Positions 1-5,133 of a DNA stretch of 11,191 nucleotides are shown here, one piece after another. The number at the start of each line of letters is the position of its first letter. Positions within the stretch are counted from its first letter, which is position 1. Source of the DNA: an uncultured Collinsella sp. (GTDB lineage Bacteria > Actinomycetota > Coriobacteriia > Coriobacteriales > Coriobacteriaceae); NCBI GenBank assembly GCA_900552735.1, contig USBA01000050.1:1-11191 (forward strand), given 5' to 3'. The translations under genes were made by a program, and so were the position numbers. The notes beneath the pieces are model-generated. The model made no database searches, was not told the origin of the DNA, and saw nothing but the letters and a program-made list of their open reading frames with translations.

Positions 1-1
1 T

Positions 2-688
2 TCGAAGAAATATCTGGACACAATCCATCTTGTAGCTAGCGGGCGCTCGCATGGTAGGTGCGGTACGGGAATCCATCGGCATGAGTGCCCTCTAAATGAG
101 ATCGAGCTAAACGGCACCGTGAAACGAACGACGCTAGAACGAACGGTGCTCGACTGCTCACTTGTTGCTTCTTTTGAAGACGGTCTGGCTATAGCTGATA
201 GCGCCCTGCGGTTCTGTAAGCTTGATATCCAAAAGTATCGCGACTATGTTGAAGCGCTGGCGCGATGTCGTTCTGGGGCCTTGTGCGCTGAGATGGTAGC
301 GCGCTATGCCGATGGCGCTTCGGAAGGCGGCGGCGAATCCATCGTGCGCGGATTGATTATCGCGCTGGGTTACCTTCCTCCGACCATGTTGCAAGCCGAG
401 TTTGTTGACCCGATCGATGGCGGTGCGATTCGTGCCGATATGTACTACGAGTTGCCGAATGGGCTTCGCTTAATTATTGAGGTCGATGGTTTTGGCAAAT
501 ACGTTGGTGCGGACGGCCTGGGAAAAGAAATGCAAAGGCGTTTGGTTGCAGAGCGTCAACGAGAGTCGCACATTACGGCTCTGGGCATTCCGGTCATGAG
601 GGTGCAATTTAGTCGCGTGTACGAGGACGGTTATCTCGAACATCTACTGAGGCGTTTCGGCGTGCCAAAAGTCGCTCCTCATATGTAG
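2..688 (+). CDS. DUF559/AbiEi-like protein with Vsr-type nuclease fold, 5' partial
   Basis: The reading frame is open from the left edge (codons start at base 2), so the N-terminus lies outside the window. The GTG at 119 is an internal Val, because the 39 codons before it have no stop and fit the family. The visible part is 228 residues. The first ~75 residues, with IHRHECPL and the RTTLERTVLDC stretch, resemble the segment before the nuclease domain in many actinobacterial AbiEi-like/DUF559 proteins. The C-terminal ~120 residues look like a DUF559 (Vsr-like PD-(D/E)XK) domain: GGGESIVR (Glu112), then RADMYYE (Asp146) and LIIEVDGFGKY (Glu160, Asp162), then a basic helix and a GIPVMRVQF strand. 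Such proteins are often annotated as type IV antitoxin-like or endonuclease-like, but the cellular role is unknown. No AbiEii toxin partner is visible downstream. I am fairly sure of the family and unsure of any activity. Confidence 0.75.
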   Translation, partial: SKKYLDTIHLVASGRSHGRCGTGIHRHECPLNEIELNGTVKRTTLERTVLDCSLVASFEDGLAIADSALRFCKLDIQKYRDYVEALARCRSGALCAEMVARYADGASEGGGESIVRGLIIALGYLPPTMLQAEFVDPIDGGAIRADMYYELPNGLRLIIEVDGFGKYVGADGLGKEMQRRLVAERQRESHITALGIPVMRVQFSRVYEDGYLEHLLRRFGVPKVAPHM

Positions 689-789
689 TGTTGGGCAGTG
701 GAGGAGATGCTGATAAGGGTTTTTGCGTGGTATGGCTTTTGATATGGTCGTCAGCTTCTTAAGGGGGCGTTACCCTGCTCCGCCCAGTT

Positions 790-892
790 GTGATCTCCCT
801 AGGGAAAACACGTTACTGCCGACGCCGACTGTGATTCCCCTAGGGAAAACACGCTAAAGAGCGCCTGGCCGTGTTTTCCCTAGGGGAATCAC
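790..892. repeat. Three copies of a 23-bp CTAG-centred palindromic repeat
   Basis: Copy 1 is at 790-812 and copy 2 at 831-853, both direct. Copy 3 at 870-892 is the exact reverse complement of copy 2. Copies 1 and 2 differ at two positions. Each copy starts GTGAT, has CCCTAGGG at the centre and ends AAAACACG. The first 22 bp of each are themselves a near-palindrome (18 of 22 positions symmetric) around CTAG. The centres lie at about 800.5, 841.5 and 881.5, so the spacings are 41 and 40 bp, close to four helical turns. This suits a set of binding sites for a dimeric DNA-binding protein, or an intergenic repeat family. I do not recognise the regulator. Confidence 0.75.
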
Positions 893-894
893 GG
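829..894. repeat. Long perfect hairpin formed by inverted repeat copies 2 and 3
   Basis: Bases 831-853 pair perfectly with 870-892 (23 bp), leaving a 16-nt loop at 854-869. One G-U and one C-G pair extend the stem to 829-894. No T-run follows on either side (both flanks are mixed sequence), so it does not look like a classical intrinsic terminator, although it could end or slow transcription from the DUF559-like gene. Confidence 0.7.
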
Positions 895-917
895 ACGAAT
901 CTGATGCGGAGTCTGCC

Positions 918-945
918 TTGGGATTGCCTTACCTCTGCATATAGC
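918..945 (+). promoter_or_regulatory. Weak promoter candidate upstream of amt
   Basis: TTGGGA (918-923), a 16-bp spacer and TATAGC (940-945) resemble a sigma-70 type promoter. It starts 25 bp downstream of the third palindromic repeat and would give an amt leader of about 195 nt. The match is modest and other starts are possible. Confidence 0.25.
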
Positions 946-1055
946 TGATTTGAAATGCGGGCATAGATGGCCTCTTGATTTACGCGTTTCCCATTGGTTT
1001 CGCGCCCGTTGCCGCGCCGTTTCCAAGATTGCGGCACCGTTTCCATTCGACAACG

Positions 1056-1073
1056 CGGCGTTTAACAACGCCG
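1056..1073 (+). other. Short GC-rich hairpin in the amt leader
   Basis: CGGCGTT at 1056-1062 pairs with AACGCCG at 1067-1073 around a TAAC loop. The stem is 7 bp and lies about 75 nt before the amt start. There is no U-tract after it, so it is not a standard terminator. Its function is unknown. Confidence 0.4.
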
Positions 1074-1135
1074 TATCTGGTCTACACCAGTTGCCCCTCG
1101 GCCGCATTATGGGCGCCGACAACGTTCATGCGACC

Positions 1136-1144
1136 AAGGGGGAG
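1136..1144 (+). promoter_or_regulatory. Ribosome-binding site of amt
   Basis: AAGGGGGAG ends 3 nt before the ATG at 1148. It supports that start over the in-frame ATG at 950, whose extra 66 residues (Arg- and His-rich, no membrane character) do not fit the transporter family. Confidence 0.6.
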
Positions 1145-1147
1145 CGA

Positions 1148-2425
1148 ATGTACGATACGGGATCGACAACGTTTATGCTCATCTGCACCATGCTCGTGTT
1201 TTTAATGACACCGGGCCTGGCGTTTTTCTATGGCGGCCTGTCCAGGCGCAAAAATGTCATCAACACCATGCTTATGTGCTTTGGCGCCATTGGCCTGGTT
1301 GGTGTGCTGTGGATTGTTGCCGGCTGGTCGCTGGCCTACGGCGGCGACGGTTCCAGCCCGTTTATTGGAGGCCTTGACCAGCTGCTGTGCCTGCCGGTGC
1401 TCGGTCAGGTGCTGCAGGCGGCCGAGGGCAATGCCGCGGACGGTGCCGCCTACCCTCAGATCATCAACATTGCCTTCCAGATGGCATTTGCCATGATCAC
1501 GGCTGCTATCGTCACGGGCAGCCTGGCCGGCCGCGTTAAGTTTGGTGCCATGACGGCCTTCCTGGGCATTTGGCTGCTCGTGGTCTATGCGCCGCTCGCC
1601 CACATGGTCTGGGGCGGCGAGGGCTCCTTTATCGGCGACATCATCGGCGCGCTCGACTTTGCCGGCGGTGACGTGGTGCACATTTCGTCCGGTCTGACGG
1701 GCCTGATTCTCTGCTTAATGCTCGGCCGTCGTCGCGGCTTTGGCATGGTGAGCTATCGTCCGCATAACGTGCCGTTTGTGGCGCTCGGCGCCGGCCTGCT
1801 TTGGTTTGGCTGGTTTGGCTTTAACGGCGGCAGCGAGTTTAAGGCCGACGCCGTGGCGGCGCTTGCCATCCTCAACACCGTGACGGCCAGCGCGGCGGGC
1901 ATGGTCTCGTGGCTTGCCGTCGAGCGCGTGCACACCGGTCGCCCCACGCTGGTGGGTGCCAGCACCGGTCTGGTTGCGGGTCTCGTGGTGGTCACGCCGG
2001 GCGCGGGCTTTGTCGAACCGTGGGCAGCGCTGGTCATGGGCCTGATCGTGTCTCCCGTCTGCTACTTGGCCATCAGTCATCTCAAGACCAAGTTCGGCTA
2101 CGACGACGCGCTCGACGCGTTTGGCTGCCACGGTATCGGCGGCATCTTGGGCGGCGTGCTCACGGGCCTGTTCTGCGTGCCGGAGCTCTCGTGGACCGGT
2201 AAGGGCGGCCTGTTCTACACGGGCGACATGTCGCTGCTCGTTTCGCAGATTCTGGGCATTGTGGTGACGGTCGTCATTGTGCTGGTGCTCGATCTGGTGA
2301 TCGCCACGGTGGTCAAGGCGCTGTTCCACGGCAGCCTGCGTGTGGACGAGGCCGACGAGGCGCTGGGCTTGGATGCGAGTCAGCACGGCGAGAGCGCGTA
2401 TCCTTCTTTCTCCGGGCTCGATTAG
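1148..2425 (+). CDS. amt: Ammonium transporter, Amt family
   Basis: A 425-residue membrane channel/transporter for ammonium, of normal family length with about 11 hydrophobic segments. The N-terminus MYDTGSTTFMLICTMLVFL runs straight into the first membrane helix. Conserved Amt features are clear: PGLAFFYGGL near residue 22; the NIAFQMAFAMIT segment near 108 (outer Phe gate region); GALDFAGGDVVHISSG with Asp170 and the first pore His178; WFGWFGFNGGS at 219-229; and DAFGCHGIGG with the second pore His328. The cytoplasmic tail after ~395 (LRVDEADEALGLDASQHGE) matches the conserved C-terminal region that couples Amt subunits and responds to PII. The first gene downstream encodes a PII protein, the usual partner that blocks Amt when nitrogen is plentiful. 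The order amt-glnK is reversed relative to enterobacterial glnK-amtB. Identification is very secure. Confidence 0.95.
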   Translation: MYDTGSTTFMLICTMLVFLMTPGLAFFYGGLSRRKNVINTMLMCFGAIGLVGVLWIVAGWSLAYGGDGSSPFIGGLDQLLCLPVLGQVLQAAEGNAADGAAYPQIINIAFQMAFAMITAAIVTGSLAGRVKFGAMTAFLGIWLLVVYAPLAHMVWGGEGSFIGDIIGALDFAGGDVVHISSGLTGLILCLMLGRRRGFGMVSYRPHNVPFVALGAGLLWFGWFGFNGGSEFKADAVAALAILNTVTASAAGMVSWLAVERVHTGRPTLVGASTGLVAGLVVVTPGAGFVEPWAALVMGLIVSPVCYLAISHLKTKFGYDDALDAFGCHGIGGILGGVLTGLFCVPELSWTGKGGLFYTGDMSLLVSQILGIVVTVVIVLVLDLVIATVVKALFHGSLRVDEADEALGLDASQHGESAYPSFSGLD

Positions 2426-2427
2426 CA

Positions 2428-2534
2428 GCACGGCTTTCCAGGCACCCGACCTTGCCCCTCAAACCGTCGCTTGCGTACCGAAGTACGCGGCGCTCCTCTT
2501 TCGGGGCAATCTCGGGCACCTGGAAAACCCGTGC
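2428..2534. repeat. Structured inverted-repeat element between amt and glnK
   Basis: The left arm (2428-2458) pairs with the right arm (2503-2534) to give about 26 base pairs in four blocks (6, 8, 5 and 7 bp), separated by small, nearly symmetric internal loops. Inside is a second hairpin: GCGTAC (2473-2478) pairs with GTACGC (2483-2488), extended by CGC/GCG at 2468-2470 and 2490-2492. Its loop is CGAA on the + strand and UUCG, closed by C-G, on the - strand. The element starts 3 bp after the amt stop and ends 46 bp before the glnK start. It has no T-tract. It may be a dispersed palindromic element, an mRNA processing or stability element inside the amt-glnK transcript, or a structured RNA read from the - strand. 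Confidence 0.75.
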
Positions 2535-2566
2535 CATGTGAAGGACAATTCATTTCTTTTATTGAA

Positions 2567-2573
2567 GAGAGGA
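2567..2573 (+). promoter_or_regulatory. Ribosome-binding site of glnK
   Basis: GAGAGGA lies 7 nt before the ATG at 2581. This is a good Shine-Dalgarno match at ideal spacing and fixes the glnK start. Confidence 0.7.
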
Positions 2574-2580
2574 ATTCACT

Positions 2581-2919
2581 ATGAAGAAAATTACGGCTAT
2601 TGTGCGCCAGGAAAAGCTTGAGGTTCTCAAAGATGCGCTGTTTGCTGCTGATGTTCGCGGTATGACCATCAACCAGGTGCAGGGCTGCGGCGCACAGCAT
2701 GGCTGGAAGGAATACGTGCGCGGCAACGAGTTGCTCGTCAACACGATTCCCAAGGTACAGTTCACCCTTATCTGTGCCGACGAGCACGTTGACGGCATTG
2801 TCGACATCATCTGCAACGCCGCCCGCACCGGCGCCGTCGGAGACGGCAAGATTTGGGTCGAGCCGGTCGAGGAAGTCATCCGCATCCGTACCGGCGAACA
2901 CGGCCCCGCCGCGGTGTAG
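2581..2919 (+). CDS. glnK: PII nitrogen regulatory protein, GlnK/GlnB family
   Basis: A 112-residue cytosolic trimeric PII signal protein that senses ATP/ADP and 2-oxoglutarate and typically docks on Amt. Its length and numbering align with E. coli PII without gaps. Visible family features are the N-terminal KKITAIVRQEKLEVLKDAL, Gln39 before the T-loop, Lys58 in IPKVQ (2-oxoglutarate/T-loop base), the B-loop ARTGAVGDGKIWV with Lys90, and the C-loop VIRIRTGE with Arg101 and Arg103 (nucleotide phosphate contacts). The T-loop reads EYVRGNELLVNTIPK, so position 51 is Leu, not the Tyr that is uridylylated in E. coli or adenylylated in other actinobacteria. Position 49 is Asn, not the Ser phosphorylated in cyanobacteria. 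Position 40 is His rather than the common Lys. It probably forms a transcription unit with amt, 155 bp upstream. Family assignment is secure; control by effector binding alone is my inference. Confidence 0.95.
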   Translation: MKKITAIVRQEKLEVLKDALFAADVRGMTINQVQGCGAQHGWKEYVRGNELLVNTIPKVQFTLICADEHVDGIVDIICNAARTGAVGDGKIWVEPVEEVIRIRTGEHGPAAV

Positions 2920-2925
2920 AATCGG

Positions 2926-2990
2926 CCGCCTACCATCCGCAACGTTAAAATGCTGCAATGAGGCACAAGACTTGCGTTGCGGATGGGCGG
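2926..2990 (+). promoter_or_regulatory. Inverted repeat around the tetR promoter/RBS region
   Basis: CCGCC-tac-CATCCGCAACG (2926-2944) pairs with CGTTGCGGATGGGCGG (2975-2990): 16 base pairs with a 3-nt bulge and a 30-nt loop. The loop contains TAAAAT (2946-2951), a plausible -10 box without a clear -35. The right arm covers the purine-rich GGATGGGCGG just before the ATG at 2994. A transcript reading through from glnK could fold and hide the ribosome-binding region, whereas one starting at the loop promoter would lack the left arm. Confidence 0.55.
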
Positions 2991-2993
2991 ATT

Positions 2994-3656
2994 ATGGGTC
3001 GCAATAAATATCCCGAGGAGACGGTCGCGAAGATTCTCGACGCGGCACTGGAGCTATTCTGTGCACAGGGTTATGAGGGGACGAGCATTCAAGATATCGT
3101 TGACCGTCTCGATGGCATGACCAAGGGCGCTGTCTATCATCACTTCAAGAGCAAAGAAGAGATTTTCAACGCCTCGTTTGATCGGGCGATGGCTCCGATT
3201 GTTGAGCACCGTCGCTCAATGCTTGGTATCGGTAATATGACCGGAGCCCAAAAGCTCAAGCGGCTGTACGCTCCCGAGTCCGTTGTTCCGCAAATTGAGC
3301 TATGGGCACGCATACATCCTGCGGCAGATCCGGTGAAAAGCTCGCGTCTGCTGGCGATGCAGTACCAGGGCTCGTTTGACGAGTCGACCGATGGCTATCT
3401 CTTGTCAGTGATCGAGGAGGGCATCGCCGACGGCTCCATTGCGTGCGAATGCCCGCGTGAAGCGGCGGAGGCCGTATCGTTGTTGGCGAATCTTTGGCTG
3501 CTGCCGCTGTTCCGTCCGCTTGAGACCAAGGATCGAATGCTCGCTCGCGCTCAATGTTTGGCGCAGATGGCTGCCGCGGTGGGACTCGATTTGGGGGAAG
3601 AAGTGCTTCAGACAACGGCGCAGATTTGGGACGTATGGGACCGCGCCGGGTGGTAA
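2994..3656 (+). CDS. TetR/AcrR-family transcriptional regulator
   Basis: A 220-residue DNA-binding repressor, of normal TetR length. Residues ~11-58 form the TetR helix-turn-helix: VAKILDAALELFCAQGYEGT, then SIQDIVDRL and the recognition part TKGAVYHHFKSKEEIF. The rest is a variable, mostly helical ligand-binding domain. I chose the ATG at 2994 (MGRNKYPEET) because the fold starts there. An in-frame ATG at 2958 would add 12 residues without family character and has a poor ribosome-binding site. An intrinsic terminator follows the gene, and two matching palindromes lie between it and the MFS exporter gene. The likely job is repression of the exporter, relieved by an unknown ligand. I see no copy of the operator upstream of tetR itself, so autoregulation is not evident. 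Confidence 0.9.
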   Translation: MGRNKYPEETVAKILDAALELFCAQGYEGTSIQDIVDRLDGMTKGAVYHHFKSKEEIFNASFDRAMAPIVEHRRSMLGIGNMTGAQKLKRLYAPESVVPQIELWARIHPAADPVKSSRLLAMQYQGSFDESTDGYLLSVIEEGIADGSIACECPREAAEAVSLLANLWLLPLFRPLETKDRMLARAQCLAQMAAAVGLDLGEEVLQTTAQIWDVWDRAGW

Positions 3657-3661
3657 TATAG

Positions 3662-3677
3662 ATACCGACGGTATGTA
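3662..3677. promoter_or_regulatory. Operator-like palindrome 1 (TetR site candidate)
   Basis: ATACC-GAC-GGTAT (3662-3674) is a perfect inverted repeat with a 3-bp centre, followed by GTA. The 16 bp at 3662-3677 match the second site (3727-3742) at 13 positions (pattern ATACnnnCGGTATGTA). It lies right after the tetR stop and before the terminator. Confidence 0.55.
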
Positions 3678-3686
3678 ATAGATTTG

Positions 3687-3712
3687 AGAGGGCGGCTCCG
3701 GCTGCCCTTTTC
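3687..3712 (+). terminator. Intrinsic terminator after tetR
   Basis: GGGCGGC (3690-3696) pairs with GCTGCCC (3701-3707), with one G-U pair and a TCCG loop, followed by TTTTC. Flanking AGAG/TTTT bases can extend the stem. It should separate tetR transcription from the MFS gene. Confidence 0.75.
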
Positions 3713-3722
3713 AAGTCATTAA

Positions 3723-3743
3723 ATACATACTAACGGTATGTAT
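3723..3743. promoter_or_regulatory. Operator-like palindrome 2 at the MFS gene start
   Basis: ATACATAC-TAACG-GTATGTAT is a perfect 8-bp inverted repeat with a 5-bp centre. It shares the core ATACnnnCGGTATGTA with the site at 3662-3677. It lies just before the ribosome-binding site AGGGGTAGG (3744-3752) of the exporter and overlaps AT-rich sequence that could hold a -10 box. This is a good position for repression by the neighbouring TetR protein. Confidence 0.65.
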
Positions 3744-3755
3744 AGGGGTAGGCTT

Positions 3756-5018
3756 ATGGCTGGAATGCGGAGGAGTAGCGTCTCCTTGACGCAAAAAACA
3801 GTGCGATCTATCAGGCTATTTGGCCTTCTTGTTGCACAGCTGTGTGCGTATTCGATGCTGTCGGCACTGTGCTTTGCGTGTCCGCTTTACTTGTTCGATT
3901 GCAGCGGCTCGTCAACGTTATATGGCGCCGTCGCGGCGATAGCGTTCATACCGGGCGTGCTCGCGACTCCGGTTGGCGGGATTTTGGCGGATCGGGGAAG
4001 ACATCGCGGGGTTCTTGTGGTACTCGGCATTGTTCTGATGGCTGCATCACTGTTGTTTATCCCCATGAAGCGTTCGCTGCCTCTTGCGGTTGTCGTGGCA
4101 GCAATGCTTTGCGTCCAATATGGCATCCAATCGCTGCTGAAACCGATGCTTCAAATTGAGACGGTGCGCATGACGGGCCAAGAAAAGGTTGAGCGTGCCA
4201 CTGCGTTGGTCTCGCAGATAATCATGATGAGCAATATCTTGGGGCCTGTAGTCGGGACGGCAGTCTATGGGTGCTTTGGTATCGATACTCTATGCGAAAC
4301 CGCGGCGTTGACGTTTACGATTTCAGCCCTGCTGTTCGGGGGCGCACTCAAGCAAAATGCCTCATCTGAAACGATGGGAGACGGCGCGACTCGTACGACA
4401 TGCCGAAACGATTTTCGGGAATCGATTCGGTATCTGTTGCAAAATGCATCATTGGTTGCTGTGATTTTGCTTGCGGCAGTTTTGAACCTTGCGTTGGTTG
4501 GGCTAACGATTGGCGCTCCCGTTATTGTTGCAAAGCATCTCGGAATGCAGTCATCCTTTGTTGGGATTATTGAGGTGGCTATGGGCTTAGGTGGTCTTGT
4601 CGGCAGTGGTTTGGTCGGTATTTGGCCGCATCGTTTTTCTTTCAAGGGCATATGTCGATATGTTGCGATGATCTGTTTTGGAGTCGTACCGATTATTGTC
4701 ATGCTACTGAGCGGTCCTGATGAATTGTCGTTTGCCGCGCTTGCGGCCGGCTCGGCATGGGTCATGGCGTGGGCAAGCATTACATCGGTCGAAATCGTTT
4801 CATTTGTTCAGCGGTCAGTGCCAAAGGAATTCTGCGGAAAAGTGCTGGCACTCGTTTATATGACGCTTTCCTGCGCAACACCTATCGGCCAATTGACGTA
4901 CGGGGTTGCATATGATCGATGGACACCGGCGATTGTATTCGCAGGCATGCTGGCGGTGCTGACGTTGACGACGGCGCTGTTTTATCGGCTGAAAAATCGC
5001 TTGTGGCGATTGTCTTAA
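3756..5018 (+). CDS. MFS transporter (drug/metabolite exporter type)
   Basis: A 420-residue inner-membrane protein with the size and hydrophobic pattern of a 12-helix major facilitator. Motif A is visible between helices 2 and 3 as GGILADRGRHR (residues 74-84). The first helices (FGLLVAQLCAYSMLSALCFACPLYLF, then YGAVAAIAFIPGVLATPV) resemble the MFS_1/MFS_3 exporter groups that include macrolide and siderophore exporters. The substrate cannot be told from sequence. I chose the ATG at 3756 (MAGMRRSS) because AGGGGTAGG ends 3 nt before it; the in-frame ATG at 3738 lies inside the operator palindrome and has no ribosome-binding site. The gene follows tetR in the same direction, and the operator pair suggests TetR control. 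Codon use includes many A/T-ending codons (ATA, CGA, TTG), less biased than amt, which hints at acquired or weakly expressed DNA. Confidence 0.88.
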   Translation: MAGMRRSSVSLTQKTVRSIRLFGLLVAQLCAYSMLSALCFACPLYLFDCSGSSTLYGAVAAIAFIPGVLATPVGGILADRGRHRGVLVVLGIVLMAASLLFIPMKRSLPLAVVVAAMLCVQYGIQSLLKPMLQIETVRMTGQEKVERATALVSQIIMMSNILGPVVGTAVYGCFGIDTLCETAALTFTISALLFGGALKQNASSETMGDGATRTTCRNDFRESIRYLLQNASLVAVILLAAVLNLALVGLTIGAPVIVAKHLGMQSSFVGIIEVAMGLGGLVGSGLVGIWPHRFSFKGICRYVAMICFGVVPIIVMLLSGPDELSFAALAAGSAWVMAWASITSVEIVSFVQRSVPKEFCGKVLALVYMTLSCATPIGQLTYGVAYDRWTPAIVFAGMLAVLTLTTALFYRLKNRLWRLS

Positions 5019-5077
5019 CGCGCTGGGGCACCGTGAATTTGTGGAGGCGGTGGTACGCCGCGCCGGGACGGCATTGT

Positions 5078-5105
5078 TTGGGCATTCCTCTCCTTCGTCT
5101 ACAAT
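5078..5105 (+). promoter_or_regulatory. Promoter of the HAD phosphatase gene
   Basis: TACAAT (5100-5105) is a strong -10 box. TTGGGC (5078-5083) at 16-bp spacing is a partial -35. The predicted start at about 5112 would give a very short leader of about 16 nt that begins at the right arm of the surrounding inverted repeat. Confidence 0.5.
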
Positions 5106-5133
5106 AACGTGCAGACGAAGGAGAGGCATGCCC
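5080..5133 (+). promoter_or_regulatory. 21-bp inverted repeat enclosing promoter, RBS and start codon
   Basis: The left arm 5080-5100 and right arm 5113-5133 pair over 21 positions with one mismatch (14 bp perfect from CCTCTCC onward), with a 12-nt loop. The loop and the last base of the left arm contain the -10 box TACAAT. The right arm contains the Shine-Dalgarno AAGGAG (5118-5123) and the ATG at 5128. In DNA this is a cruciform or operator candidate. In read-through RNA it would hide the ribosome-binding site and start codon. Confidence 0.8.

Larger units (their letters stand above)
689..1147. other. Gene-poor intergenic region upstream of amt
   Basis: About 460 bp lie between the DUF559-like stop and the ammonium transporter start with no convincing gene. 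The region holds three copies of a 23-bp palindromic repeat (790-892), a weak promoter candidate (918-945), a short GC-rich hairpin (1056-1073) and the amt ribosome-binding site. I see no clear intrinsic terminator for the DUF559-like gene; the T-rich stretch at 719-725 has no strong stem before it. Confidence 0.6.

Noticed and set aside
732..857. Small 41-codon frame starting MAFDMVVSFLRG in the region upstream of amt
   Set aside because: It runs through two of the palindromic repeats, has no well-placed ribosome-binding site and shows no family features.
790..892. Three short repeats with 16-18 nt spacers as a mini CRISPR array
   Set aside because: Spacers are too short, one copy is inverted, each copy is itself a near-palindrome, and no cas gene is nearby.
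950..1147. N-terminal extension of Amt from the ATG at 950
   Set aside because: The added 66 residues are Arg/His-rich and do not resemble Amt proteins; a better ribosome-binding site precedes ATG 1148.
1715..2431. Minus-strand frame of 238 codons opposite amt
   Set aside because: It is a His/Arg/Asp-rich low-complexity shadow of the Amt coding sequence with no recognisable domain.
2581..2919. A nitrogenase-type NifI protein instead of GlnK
   Set aside because: The B- and C-loops and the length match GlnK/GlnB, and the gene neighbours amt rather than nif genes.
3738..3755. Upstream ATG for the MFS gene
   Set aside because: It lies inside the operator palindrome and lacks a ribosome-binding site; ATG 3756 has AGGGGTAGG in front.
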